From Riptortus pedestris (taxonomy: Eukaryota; Arthropoda; Insecta; Hemiptera; Alydidae): a stretch of DNA of 64,000 nt. This document shows positions 12,401 to 23,491 of this stretch, piece after piece. The position numbers and the translations under genes were made by a program. Position 1 is the stretch's first letter, and every line of letters begins with the position of its first letter. The notes beneath the pieces are model-generated. The model was not told where the DNA came from, made no database searches, and saw only the letters and a program-made list of their open reading frames with translations. Location of the stretch: contig CM032230.1 of NCBI GenBank assembly GCA_019009955.1, forward strand, positions 10,903,501-10,967,500, given 5' to 3'.

Positions 12401-15400
12401 ATAAAACAAAAAGAAAAACCCTAAATAAAAAAACACGAATAGTTATATTATTAATCTGCCTGTACTTATATCGCTTATAATCTAAGCTGCTAAAATTACA
12501 ATTAACTATATCAACAATTTGATGATATTTACTATTGCAAAAAGAATTGAAAAAGTGTTTAGTAACTTTTGTTATGTACTCACTGATTGTTGGAATATCA
12601 GTGACTTCATGTGTATATATGACAGGAGTCAATCAAGGAAAAGAAACAATAAACTTTAATCATTTATTTTCATCACTTGTAATTTCCTCTTGTTTGTTTC
12701 GCATAGATCAAACTGGACATTCATACAATAAGAGAGGCATAATTTATAAGTAAAAAAATTTGTTTGTTATTAATTGTGCTTAACCCTGAATTTCTATTTG
12801 TAACAGAAAACAAAGACTCCAATTTCCCAATAGGGCCAATCCATGAAAAGTGAGAATGAAGTGTGTGAAGTATAGCAATTATAACAAGATTAAGTTGTGG
12901 AAAATGTAGAATCAGTTTCATATGGATTGGCTGGCCGAGTTAATATGGTTCGTGTATATAAGTTTAAGAGCCCAACTTTACTCCAAGGTACCTTATATTC
13001 TTTGACCATGGAGTAGGATTGCCTAAAATCTTCACTTCAGGGCATAATTTACGTCCCCTTCTAATAAAAAGAAAACCTCAATTCAGTTTGATTTACTTAT
13101 TAAAATAATTAATACACTGAGTCAATGCTATAGAGAGGTGATTGGCAATATTTGTGTTTGTTGTTCTTTTCAATAATAGAGCTTGTTGTCAAAATAACAG
13201 ATGATGATTCAATCTATGTCAGATACAACACATGTCAACCATGGCATATCTGAAGAGGAGGAATAAAATTGCTTTATTTTTTTCTTGTTATAATCAACAA
13301 AAATTATTATTGCATATTATTTAAATATGTAATATTCTTTATTCAATTTTTAAGAAACAAATTTGTACACACAAAAAGTTATTTTGAGATTTTTGTGACA
13401 TTCATAAAAGGAATCTTTACTTCTATGACACATTTTTCTGATTCACTTTATATATTTAGGTTTGATGTCTTTCTAGATGTATTTTAGTATACTTTTTTTT
13501 TGCAATGGCATTAGTTTGACTGTTTTGTTTTAAAATCTTTCGAATATTTAGTTTTGGAGAATAAATGAATTTGATTCATATTTGAATACACCAAGATTTT
13601 TTAGATTTTAAAATTAAAAGTGAGTATGAAAGAATGACTGTCTTTTAAAACGAAAAAAATCTACTTAAAAAACATTAATTCAAAAGGGTTTAATGTGTCT
13701 GTCTAGATACAGATTGGACTCTATATTAATAATGTGATATTATCTGCTAAAAGTAAAGCTTTTTGGATAATTTACATTTTTTTCTTTAATATTTGCCTGC
13801 ATTTAGCAGTCTTAGTATTTTTCTATTTTATCCAATAATAGTTTTCAGTCAACAAATTTGGCCCATGTGGGAAATCAGCTATTAGGTTGTATGTGGTTTT
13901 TAAAATATCTTCAAATATCGATCAATTCTATCTAGTTGACAAACAGTCTTAAAAGTTTTATGATAATAGAAAATTCAAGGTACGTCTGTTGTTATGAGTT
14001 AGATCTCAAAACATTATAGACCAATATTTTTTCAAATATAATTTCCTATAAATGTTTTTCTTTTTTTTTTTTTAATCGGCAATATTAAGCGAGCTATTGG
14101 TATTTTTTTTTTGTTTTTAGCTTTCAGTAAACCCCTTACTTACACTCATCAATGTTTTACTTTGAGTAACCAAGTTCCTGAACAACTCCTGTCCAGCTTG
14201 TATGCTAATTTCTGTTAACTAGCTTCCAGCAACTAGAGAAATAGAGAATAGATTGTGAGATTAGATAACCAAGCCATATAATTCTAGATAATATTACATC
14301 TTTAGCTAAACCACTAGCACATGAGTTCACATCAGCTAGAATTGTTACTGTAATAACACAGTTTTCTTGAGTTTTTATCTTAATTGTTTGTGTTGGGATA
14401 GATGAGCTTGAGGAGATGTCAATCATCCACCCGGACTCCTACAAGGACCCGAGGCTCAAGCAACTCATTCAGATTCTTATCGACTGGATAAATGATGAAC
14501 TCGCTAACCAAAGGATAATTGTCAAAGATCTTGAAGCTGATTTATACGATGGGCAAGTGCTCCAGAAGCTGTTTGGTGAGTTGCCTTCACGAAACTTAGT
14601 GTGGTGTCACACACTTTAATTATTATCATTCTTTTTATTCTGTAAAGGCTTATTAGTTTGCTATATTCAATGAGAAAGACATATGCTTATTAATTGTTGC
14701 CATTATGTTACTTCAACATGATATTTAGAATAATAAGAATAGATATAGGATGTAGAGAATACTTGTGTCAGCTACAGAAGAAAGCTTTTGTATTTTTGAT
14801 GCTAACAGCTTTGGTTATTCTTCCCCAGATCTACAGTAATGAACAAACACTGTATAAGACATTGGTGGAAATAATATATGGTGAATAGTTTTATAATTAT
14901 CAAAGAATAGATGAAGATGTTTGTCCCAAAAAATTGTTTTACTTTTAATAGTATTTTTCAGTCCATTTTTCTACTTATTTTTACTCCTTGTATTTCCACT
15001 TTTTGTTAAATATGAAATAATATTTTCATTATACATTTTAACATTGATCTCTTCCATTTTTCCATTCACTCTTCTTAGATACAACACAATCATGAAAAAC
15101 ATTTTGATCACATTTCCCAGGTACCTGTCGGCCAATGATCCCCTCCTCAACCTCTTTGCTGCTGGTTCTGGGTGAAAAAAAAATTGTTGGAGGAACATCG
15201 AAACCAAATTTTTAACCGAAATCACAAGGTGAAATTTGGAGAATGGGATTTGCTTCATCCTTTATTAATGGATAACATGACTTTGTAGGCACAAAGGTCT
15301 GACAAATAAAAAAATTATTTCTTGTATCACTTGGTATTTTTTCTTGTCGTTGCTGTTGCACAATAAAACACATTAAAATCAAGAATCCTGCTTTGTTATC

Positions 15401-18400
15401 GCACAAGTAGGAAGTAGCAGTTGCAAAATTTATGTTCCAAAATATATGCACTCAATGAATTTATCTCTGACCAATACTCATATAATTTCACTACTTGACT
15501 CATAATAATGTAATTAAAATGTATTTAGAAAATTCTGCTACCTTGACGTCTTTCTATGTTTTATGCCTTGAATGTGTAGATGGGGCATTTACTTCTTCTA
15601 CAAACATAAATTATTTGTTCGTCTCCACCACAACTTCACACACAATTTCTTCTCCCAAAATCGCTCTCCGTGAGTATCTAACATGCCTCCACCAATGTTA
15701 ACTATTTTTCTGAACTCATTATTAAATAGATATTAAAAGCAGGCCTGCTCATATATAAATTCACTTTTTAAGAAATGGTGAAAGCCTGGTATGAATTCTT
15801 TTGTACCCCTGTCATCACTCGTCAAATCCTACTGTTTCATAAACCTTATTGCTTCTAAGACTCTTACAAAATATTAATTGGTTATAGACAAATATAAGAA
15901 TATTGTTCTTTGTAAAGTTGTTCATTTTTAATTTATTTTTCAGAAAAATTGACAAGTGAGAAGTTGGATATGCCTGAAGTTACACAGTCTGAAGAAGGAC
16001 AGAAGCAGAAGCTTAGGGTTGTTCTTGGTGCTACGAATGTTGTAAGCATTTATCATAATTTTTAAATTTATATCACTTCCATAGTCTTCTTAAATCATCT
16101 TTAACTATTTCTCCACACTCATGAAATAGAGTAATATTCATGAATTGTTTAAAAAACAACTTTAAGGTCAGTAATAGTCATTAGATAGACCTCATCCAAC
16201 TTTATTATTATTTAATTTATGTTTTTGAGTATTTTGGGATTAAAACAATTTCATGGTGTTAGAAATAGATTCTTACATGGAAATGTTAGATTACGGGGTG
16301 TGGCTATTAAATAACGAGACTGACGCTGTAAAACATTTTATTTTTATTTCATACATTTTTACTTATTATCACCTTCAATGTACAACGCTCCATGCGAACC
16401 TTCCATTGTTCGAAACAGTGCTGGAAGTCTTTTTCTGTCAGCTCCTTCAGGACGCATGCCGTTTTCTCTTTCACAGCTCCAACAGATTCAAATCTTGTTC
16501 CTTTTAATGCAGATTTCACCTTAGGAAACAGATAGAAGTCACACGGTACAAGATCTGGCGAATAAGGCGGATGGTCTAACACTGGGATGCTGAATTTGGC
16601 TAGAAACCTCTCAACAGACAATGCGGAATGAGCCGGCGCATGGTCTTGGTGGAGAACCCATGACTTGTCCGTCCACAATTCAGGTCTTTTTCCTTATTCT
16701 TTCGCGGAGTTCAGCTAGAATGTGAAGGTAGTAATGTTGATTAATCGTTTGACCTTCAGGAACTCAGTGAAGGTTCACAATCCCATGAATATCGAAAAAA
16801 ACAATCAACATTGCTTTGAATTTTGATTTGCCCATTCGAGCTTTTTTGGCTCTCGGTGAAGATGGGCTCTTCCATTGCATACATAAAAAACTATGATTCG
16901 TTACATGTTATTATCCTTTCTAGTAAGATTGGGACATTTTCAATGGCATTCAAAGTGTCAGTACAAACATTTTTGCGAGCTTCCAGTTGTTCAAATGTGA
17001 GAATTTTAGGCACCATTTTGGCACACACTTTTTGCATGTTAAAATTGTTATGTAATATTTGCCGTACGGATTCTTTATCAATTCGTACAGTTTCAGCAAT
17101 CGCACGAATACTTAACTGACGGTCAGATCGAATCAGATTACCGATTTTTTCGATATTGTCATCCGTTTTCGACGTGGAAGGGCGACCCGGGCGTGAATCA
17201 TCTTGAACGTCTTCTCGGCCATCTTGAAAACGCTTAAACCACTCAAAAACACGTGCACGCGATAAAAATTCATTGCCATACACTTTTTTAATAAATTATA
17301 AGTTTCAGTAGCGGTTTTTCCAAGTTTCACATGAAATTTCACAACAATTCGTTGCTCTACTGTTACACTCAACATTTTTCCGGCGAAACAAAAAAACAAC
17401 TCTAATGCAAACGAAGGCTACGGCTGTACTGATTTGTTTACAGAAGCGAGAGGCACTATATTCGAAAGAGGAAGCTTCACAATAACAGCTGTTAGTTGCT
17501 GGCGTTTGACGCATGCGCACTTCTTCTGTAGCAGCGTGTCTCATTATTTAATAGGCACACCCCGTAGGTCAATTTTAATGTGTAATCTCTATGGTGTATT
17601 GTTTTCCTTTGAAACGCTCTGCCAGACATATCATGTTGCTCTGCAATTTTAATCAACTTTTGGAGATAACTATTTATGGTTTAGGACTCCAGTCCAAGCA
17701 TTGTTAGCATATTTCCCTTAAGATGAATGTATGTCATGGCTATACATATCTCGTATACCATACCCCCGTAGTCATCCCAGACTGTCTGAATTGCTCCTTA
17801 GTCCAACTGGGGCACAGTCTTACTATCTAGTTTTGCAAAACTTTTGTTTATATCTAGTGCAAAAGTTGTGCCTTTTTAAAGTACATACTTATTATTTTGA
17901 AAACTAATCGAGTAAAAGTATTTAATTGCTAATTCATTAAATATATCATTCTTGTCATCTCATTTCTTCTTTTGGTGTTTTTGGTATGAAACTTTTCAAC
18001 TCCCACTGTATCATTCCTGGTGAATAAACAGATTATACAGTTACTGTGAATCAAGTTTTTATTCTTAGTTAGTTTAGTAAAACTTTTGTTTATATCCAGT
18101 GCAAAAGTTCTGTCCAATTCCCCACATTATACCTCTAAAAGTGCCTTTTAAAATACATATTTATTATTTTTAAAATTAATTGAGTAAATTTATTTAATTG
18201 CAAATTCATTAAATATATCATTCTTATCATCTAATATCTTCTTTTGGTGTTTTTGGTCTAAAACTTTTCAATTTCCACTGTGCCATTCTTGGCGAATAAA
18301 CAGATCATGCAGTTACTGTGAATCAAGTTTTTATTTTTTATCAAATTACTCCTGAAAATGTATAAAAATAAACCATTAAATAATCCTGTTCAAAGGTATA

Positions 18401-21400
18401 TTTAAACAAGTATGCATTACAGTGTATAGATACTGTGTGAGAAGCTGTTAGATAGTTATATTAACTTAATTATTCTACTTTTCATGTTTAAATATAGTAT
18501 TTGCTTTGTGTTTTATTTAGGTGCTTGGAATGCATCGATGGTCAGAAGAGAAGTGGAGCGTAGAGAAAATTCATTCAAAGAATCTTGTATCAATGCTCCA
18601 CCTTCTTATTGCTTTGGCACGTCACTTCCGGGCTCCTATCAGGCTCCCAGAAAATATAACTATTAAAATTGTTGTTGCTCAGGTATGTTTATATTTTATC
18701 TTTTTATAAATTATGTTTAAATTTCCATTCTTAATACATTAAAATATTATCTTGATTGATTTCTAAATCAGCTGCTCTTTGTCATGTTTAGTTGTAGTTT
18801 ACATATCATCAGTATCTCTGTAATGGGTGCCAAGAAATGGCTCTTCAAACAGAAAGAATGGGGAAACTCCACATGTTGTATTTCTCTTGTAAAAGCATGA
18901 ACATCCCTGTCCATTGAAACAGGATTTGGCCGATCATGTTCTTTGCCTAGAAGAACACTTCACTTCTTACTTACATCTTAATTTCATCTATTCATTTATA
19001 TTTGCTGTCTAGAAAAAAGCGGATGGTACTATCGCTCATAGAACAGTGCCTGAACAAATGACTTCTACTTACGACGAAGTTGGAATGAGGTGTGAAAAGG
19101 ATGCGTTTGATGAATTATTTGAATCTCCAGAGAAACTTCAAGTAGTGAAAAGTGTAAGTACAGTTTATAGATTCAAGGAGTTGAGAATTCAAGTTGCTAC
19201 TTTTTTGTTTGATAGTGATTCAACTTAGAATAAGAAGTTTTGTTTTAATTTTGTATTTTTTAAATAAAATGTTGTTCATTAACATCCACTTTATGCTACC
19301 AAAGCTAATCAGAAATGATGTCAACGGGTTATTTCCTTCAAACTCTGGGATTAAATTTTAATCACCTAGCATCGAGATTGGACTTCTATCTGTTCTCTCG
19401 GGCCCGCTTAGCATTCATGCAATTTATCAGTTGCCTGAATAAGGAAGTAGCAAAATTTGTTCTTTAATGTCACACCATTGTACGGTAGGGAATACATCAT
19501 ACTGACCACTGAACTGTTCACAATGACAGGCCTTGATCCTGCATGGGCTGCTGAATAAAGATTTTTTTTTTTGTATCATTAGGTTGCGTTTCCTATCTGG
19601 CATACCATATATTATTTACATTGTGTCTTTAAGAAGAGCGGGATATTTAATTTGAAATGTGAAAGGCATATTAGGACTTTTTTTTTAATATATTTTGAAA
19701 TATCTAAGAATTGATACTTTTTGATCTTATGCTTAGGAACAGAAATAGTTACTATCTGTTTTGTTGGATTTCCTTATTTTGTGTCCTCTATATCGTCAGA
19801 GAAATGCATATTTTTTAACAAAGCCTTAACAAAAGTTTAAAATTGTTGCACTGCCAGGAATAAAAGCTAGGTCCTTATATTTTTCATTGAGATTGGTAGT
19901 CATATCTGTAGATCAAAGGTAGAGGTAGTTTGTTTTTCACTGAGCTAAAAACTAATTAAATTAATAATTATTTACTGACAGTATATTCCGTTCTAAAAAT
20001 CAATGAAATAAAAATATTATTTTTCTTTTTTTACACCTGGTACTACTAATTCAAGGTTTTTCTCACACATCTTATCTTTGAAATATATTTCTTATACAAA
20101 GATCATTCTATAGTATTTTGTTGATTAAGTGGTAGATTATGGCAAATGTGTTAATATTATCTGTTACAGTCTCTGATCACATTTGTCAATAAACACCTGA
20201 ACAAATTGAATTTTGACGTGACTGAAATAGAGAGTGGATTTGACGATGGAGTATATTTGATAGTGCTAATCGGCCTGCTTGAGGGATTCTTCGTACCACT
20301 CTATGAGTACCACGTAACTCCTCATGATTTTGAGCAGAAAGTTCATAACGTCAACTTCTTCTTCCAGTTGCTCTTTGATGTTGGTCTTCCAAAGTCTAAA
20401 GCTCGTCCAGAAGGTAAGTTAAATCTATTAGTGATGATGGTAAAATTCTTCATGATATTACTACTAACGGATTTTATTCTGTTATCTTTTACTGCTCATA
20501 ATTTTTCAACTTTGACTTAATTCACATGAAAGTCAAATCAAAAAATTGAATTTACAGAATGCACATTTCTCGGTCACCATAGAAGTGAGGCAGTTACTTA
20601 GAAATCAATGATAATTAGAATGTATTTTAATTTTTTGTTTGCAATGTCTGAAGACTTACTAAATACTTTGGGTTGGCACATGCCTATGGTGTGTGAGCAT
20701 TTCCATTGATTCCGTACCTCACTGGTGCCAACCTGTCTGGCAAGAAAAAATGTTTCTGTTATACCGCTGTTAATTGAAGATGGTGAAAAGACGATACAAA
20801 GTTCTCCCAAGTAATTTTTTTATCATGCTATCAGTTTTGCAATAAAAAGCATTTCAATTGCTTCTTTTTACAACCTGTTCAACTGGAGGTGGGGAGGGTC
20901 AGCTATTGGGGTTGTACTCATGACACAATATTTGAAAAAAATTCACCAGTTTAAATGTGTTCACCAGTCCTACCCAGGAGATGATAAAAATGAGGTCAAA
21001 ATCATATATATATACATATATGTATACTTTCCTGTTACCACTCTAGCAGTCACAGTTTTTGTCATATTGTTATCAAACTCTATATATAAGCATTTTGTGT
21101 AAAACTAAAGATCAACCTGGCTGAAATCAGGAGAGGAGAGGGGGTCATTTTAAACTTTTGAAATGTTTCTGTTATTATTATAAGTCTGATCGAATAATTG
21201 TAAATAACCAATCTACTGCGAATTTAATTATCTATAAATGATTTTATATAAATATTTTCCTATCATGAGTATTAACAATAAGCTGTAATATCATAGACTT
21301 TGAAATATATATGCATATATATATATATATATATATATATAAGAAAAAAATATAATTTTTTGCTTTGCTCATTTCCCGAATTGTCTAGATAACTTATAGA

Positions 21401-21584
21401 TATTTCATATTCTCTTTTGTTTGTGACTAGGGCCTAATAAAAGGTATTCTAACCATTATAAACATACACTTCCAACTAATAAATTTTAACTATTTTTTCC
21501 TTTTCAGATATTGTGAACAAAGATCTGAAGTCTACACTGAGAGTTTTATATAACCTTTTCATGAAGTACAAGAATATAAGTTAA
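1896..21584 (+). CDS. parvin: Parvin (actopaxin/affixin), focal-adhesion adaptor, 8 exons, complete
   Basis: Exons: 1896-2004, 11938-12027, 14402-14575, 15944-16041, 18521-18682, 19013-19153, 20170-20413, 21508-21584. All borders are GT-AG, phases agree, and the sum is 364 codons plus TAA; alpha-parvin is about 372. Parvins bind the ILK kinase domain, paxillin LD motifs and F-actin, linking integrins to the cytoskeleton in the ILK-PINCH-parvin complex. The N-terminus is short, basic and Ser/Pro-rich (MASPRPKSPRPV). The first calponin-homology domain spans about residues 86-195 (LIDWINDELANQRIIVKDLE, DLYDGQVLQKLF, FRAPIRLPENITI). The second spans about 240-362 (SLITFVNKHLNKLNFDVTE, GVYLIVLIGLLEGFFVPL, DLKSTLRVLYNLFMKY). 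The start has a reasonable context (gaaaATGg). Invertebrates usually have a single parvin, so I do not assign alpha or beta. Intron 1 is almost 10 kb; several introns carry transposons but no exon is damaged. Confidence 0.95.
2005..3308. other. Parvin intron 1, proximal part
   Basis: AT-rich intronic sequence. I see no open frame with protein character and no recognisable repeat in this part. Confidence 0.4.
3317..3582. mobile_element. 266-bp MITE with 8-bp target duplication
   Basis: The inverted ends share AAAGTGTAGTTTAGTCCC (3321-3338 and, reversed, 3560-3577). The octamer AGAATATT flanks both sides exactly (3309-3316 and 3583-3590). There is no coding capacity. An 8-bp duplication fits hAT- or P-type transposases, but the terminal bases do not settle the superfamily. 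Confidence 0.75.
3591..5254. other. Parvin intron 1, unassigned AT-rich stretch
   Basis: Non-coding by eye. No recognisable repeat or RNA gene. Confidence 0.35.
5255..6036 (+). repeat. Helentron-like repeat fragment split by a Tigger-type element
   Basis: The internal part of the window's most abundant repeat (around AAAATTCGAAATATCTCCG through GAAAAATTGTATAG) is present, interrupted at its TA by the element at 5282-5926. The flanks rejoin to the family consensus. Confidence 0.6.
5282..5926. mobile_element. TcMar-Tigger/pogo-like MITE
   Basis: The left end CAGTAGAGCGTCGATAATCC is mirrored by GGATTATCGACGCTCTACT at the right, 645 bp apart. CAGT... ending in a TCGATAATCCG-type terminus is the hallmark of Tigger/Jerky-type elements. 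TA precedes the left end; the last bases at the right appear lost. No transposase frame is present, so it is non-autonomous. Confidence 0.7.
6037..6345 (+). repeat. Helentron-like (HINE-type) repeat, 5' part
   Basis: Starts TTTTAGAAAATTTCCATTAA followed by GGGAAATCAGCTATTGAG, the family's 5' palindrome. It continues through the conserved TGTCCATCGATCCTAC and a (TA)n tract, then stops about 300 bp in. Confidence 0.7.
6172..6212. repeat. (TA)n microsatellite
   Basis: Pure TA run inside the HINE-type repeat, at the position where other copies also carry TA runs. Confidence 0.95.
6346..8005. other. Parvin intron 1, unassigned AT-rich stretch
   Basis: No gene, RNA or repeat recognised. Poly-T and poly-A runs are common. 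Confidence 0.35.
8006..8168 (+). repeat. Interspersed repeat of the ACTTCCTTGTAC family
   Basis: Begins TTACTTCCTTGTACAAAGTA and runs through GATTTCAACAGAATTATCC and TGACTAGTTT to CATATCTCGCACA. Related copies lie at 51361-51760 and 56541-56765. The family type is unknown to me, and I see no end structure. Confidence 0.6.
8169..9410. other. Parvin intron 1, unassigned AT-rich stretch
   Basis: No gene or repeat recognised. Confidence 0.3.
9411..10786 (+). mobile_element. Non-autonomous Helitron, copy A
   Basis: The 5' end is TC followed by a TA run and AAATTGTAACCTCTGTCTG. The 3' end has the hairpin CCCCGGGCGAAGCCGGG followed by TATCTGAG and CTAG, inserted between A and T as Helitrons do. 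Three tandem units of about 300 bp lie inside; the motif TATTTTGTTATTTAGAGTAAC recurs near 9781 and 10081, with a diverged form near 10381. There is no Rep/helicase frame. It sits in parvin intron 1. Confidence 0.85.
10787..11937. other. Parvin intron 1, distal part
   Basis: AT-rich, ending in a long polypyrimidine tract and CAG acceptor at 11935-11937. No repeat recognised. Confidence 0.4.
12028..14401. other. Parvin intron 2
   Basis: AT-rich. A stem (TTATCTCTA/TAGAGATAA) lies at about 12110-12140. A much-diverged HINE-type copy lies near 13864-14170. Nothing else is recognised. Confidence 0.35.
13864..14170 (+). repeat. Diverged HINE-type repeat
   Basis: Starts GGGAAATCAGCTATTAGGTTG and ends in the family's AGCTTTCAGTAAACCCC...ACTCATCAATG block. 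The middle is heavily mutated. Confidence 0.45.
14576..15943. other. Parvin intron 3
   Basis: AT-rich intron between two CH1 exons. No repeat family recognised and no supported gene. Confidence 0.35.
16294..17564 (-). mobile_element. mariner transposon (1271 bp), degenerate
   Basis: Inverted ends CGGGGTGTGGCTATTAAATA (16294 onward) and its near mirror ending at 17564 are flanked by TA on both sides (16292-16293, 17565-17566). The length is typical of mariner. It lies antisense in parvin intron 4. Confidence 0.92.
16349..17375 (-). pseudogene. mariner transposase, broken
   Basis: Start ATG at 17375 (MLSVTVEQRIVVKF). Mariner landmarks can be read in pieces across frames: FLSRARVFEWFKRFQDGRED, DDSRPGRPSTSK, VLHQDHAPAHSA, and DHPPYSPDLVPCDFYLFPK near the last catalytic Asp. 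Lesions: a frameshift near 17285 after NLLKK, a TGG-to-TAG change after TCNES near 16890, a second in-frame TGA near 16765, and an indel close to 16680. The copy cannot make an active transposase. Confidence 0.9.
17835..18340 (+). repeat. Tandem duplication inside parvin intron 4
   Basis: Two direct copies begin at AAAACTTTTGTTTATATC (about 17837 and 18079). Both run through TTCTTTTGGTGTTTTTGGT to GTTACTGTGAATCAAGTTTTTAT. The second holds about 20 extra bases (around CCCCACATTATACC). No coding frame. Confidence 0.8.
19154..20169. other. Parvin intron 6
   Basis: Contains near 19272-19345 a minus-strand fragment resembling the 3' part of the tRNA-derived SINE family (TTAACATCCACTTTATGCT, then CTAATCAG). 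The rest is unassigned. Confidence 0.3.
20896..21341 (+). repeat. HINE-type repeat, partial, with (TA)n
   Basis: Contains GTCAGCTATTGGGGTTGTAC, CCTACCCAGGAGATGA, a short TA tract and the CTGTTACCACTCTAGCAGTC block. A second TA run at 21302-21341 closes it. It lies in parvin intron 7, with about 165 bp to the last exon. Confidence 0.6.
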
Positions 21585-21814
21585 TTTTTCTATCAACTTT
21601 TGTTTCAAAATATGTGCCTAATAACAAATGTGTATTGTAAATAATCCAAACTAATTGTAGATAACTTAGGTATTTATGCTTAGTATATACATTTTTTATT
21701 GTGTATATTAATGTATATAACTTGTAATTAACAGTATTAATTGTTAATATTCCTTATGAGTAATGAGAAACTCACTGCCTTAATTTATTTTTACATGAAA
21801 TCTTTATTTGGTCA

Positions 21815-21820
21815 AATAAA
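21815..21820 (+). terminator. Parvin polyadenylation signal
   Basis: AATAAA about 230 bases after the parvin stop codon, in AT-rich 3' sequence. It is the first canonical hexamer I see downstream. Confidence 0.6.
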
Positions 21821-22094
21821 GTTACATTGTTTTTAAATAATAATTTTTATTTCTTCCTTAACTATTATTCCAGTATGCATGTAAAACCAGATTGTGTGTA
21901 AAAAAGTGTTACATGGACGGCTGAGAAACATAGTGGTATAAGCTAAATAGCCTCTTTTTCTATAATGAAGGTTTTGCGTTTGAGACTAGAAAAACTGGGA
22001 ACCATGGAGAGAGTTCATTGAACTTTTTTTAATAATCTGCAGATGAAACAAGGTGATGATATTATAATCTTTCTATTTTGTATGTATAAGAAGT

Positions 22095-23400
22095 CCATAA
22101 AAGAAATCAGCTGTTAAGGAAAGGTAATCATGAAGCAAGTCATGCCGAAAATTCTCATCAAATGTCCATAGCTCCTCTCTAGGAGATGTCAAAAATAATG
22201 CACATTCAAAATTATTTATAAGTACTTGTCTATTAATGCTCACGAGCTTGTTTGATTGTTACCAAACTCAAAATTTGAGTTTTTTGAAAAACAAAAAAGA
22301 TCAAGTTCAATAACACGTTCTCTGCTGCAGTCTATATATGATATACTCCACCACCATCTGCACCGGTCCCCGGCGTCCGATGTCTCTCCTAACGTTAAAA
22401 TCTGTATCGGACCCCGGGGACCGATGTAGTTTTCGAAGGTAACGCTATCTCTTGACAATTCTAGTGAACTAAATGAATGAATTAGCAGAGCCATCAGTCC
22501 TCCAACCCCAGAACTAGCACTAGCAAAGCCAGGAGCGGTCCCCGGCGTCCGATGTCGTCTACAACTAATGTAAATTTTGTATCACATTGTCAGCTGTTAT
22601 TTTCAATAAACCTCAAAACTCGTAAGCTCTTCTAGGTCAGTAGTTGGACTAGAACATTTCACTGTTGTCGGCAAGAGTTACAGATAGTGCTTACTCTACT
22701 AATTTCCGACCACAAGACATATTATGTGCAACACAACGGTAAATGAGCGAAGGGGGGGGGGCATGGAAAGTAAAACAGATTCAAGTCAGTTCATTTTTGA
22801 CCAAGTTCTGACTGGAATTATCATCGGGCGCCGGGGGGTGGTGCCGTACCCAACTCGAGTTTCTCTATTTCTAGACGATTACGGCCCCCGGCGTCCTAAT
22901 GTATTTCTTACGTGTTCTAAGAACAAATTACATCCAATTCCTGTTAAAATATCTCTCATAATAAGCTTGCTACAGCTTTTGTTTTTTGGAGTAGACTGAA
23001 GGAGAGGGGACTTGTCCTGACAGACGTGATGACGATTGGACCCCAGGGGCCGATACAGCAGCGAACATGTTAATGGCTGACCTAGGACCAGAAAGAGGGG
23101 GGAATCGGAAATTCATTACATCTTCTTAGTATGAGTCAAATTGAAAAGCGATATTGAATCAACCTTAATGTGAATTTAATTTTGTATAAATAGAGGTTGG
23201 CTGGCCTGTTTATTTATAATTCAGACGCTTTCTGTTGGGAGATTATTAAAATTACCTGAAAGAGTTCTTATTACCATTTGTATTTATTCACTTAATATTC
23301 AAGGAGGTGTTAAGTGTTACCAGTATGTAGATTTATCTATTGTAAAACTTCACTATGGGAAGCCTGCTTAGTTTACGCAGCCCCTGCGTGACGGACTTTT
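22095..23400 (+). repeat. HINE-type repeat with nested GC-rich insertion
   Basis: The 5' part (GAAATCAGCTGTTAAGG...) runs to 22313. The 3' part resumes at 23070 and ends in the family terminus (CTGCTTAGTTTACGCAGCCC then CTGCGTGACGGACTTTT). The element fills most of the gap between the converging parvin and trehalase-like genes. Confidence 0.75.
22314..23069. mobile_element. GC-rich TTAA-type element nested in a HINE repeat
   Basis: The insertion splits the HINE consensus at GTTAAC. It is bounded by ATAA (22310-22313, a decayed TTAA) and TTAA (23070-23073). Ends CACGTTCTCTGCTGCAGTC and, mirrored, CATGTTCGCTGCTGTATC form an imperfect inverted repeat. The core is unusually GC-rich and repeats GGTCCCCGGCGTCCGATG twice, plus variants (GGACCCCGGGGACCGATG, GGACCCCAGGGGCCGAT). 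It resembles the 45175-45552 element at its ends. piggyBac-like by target site; no transposase. Confidence 0.6.
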
Positions 23401-23401
23401 T

Positions 23402-23407
23402 TTTATT
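23402..23407 (-). terminator. Candidate polyadenylation signal of the trehalase-like gene
   Basis: The minus strand reads AATAAA 85 bases past the stop codon (TTTATT on plus). It abuts the 3' terminus of the HINE repeat ending at 23400. No other canonical hexamer lies between it and the stop. Confidence 0.45.
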
Positions 23408-23491
23408 TTATCTAAATCTTCTTTCACATAACAATATATGAATAATAATATGTCATTAAGAAATCGAACAAAAAACAAAATATAATAATGC

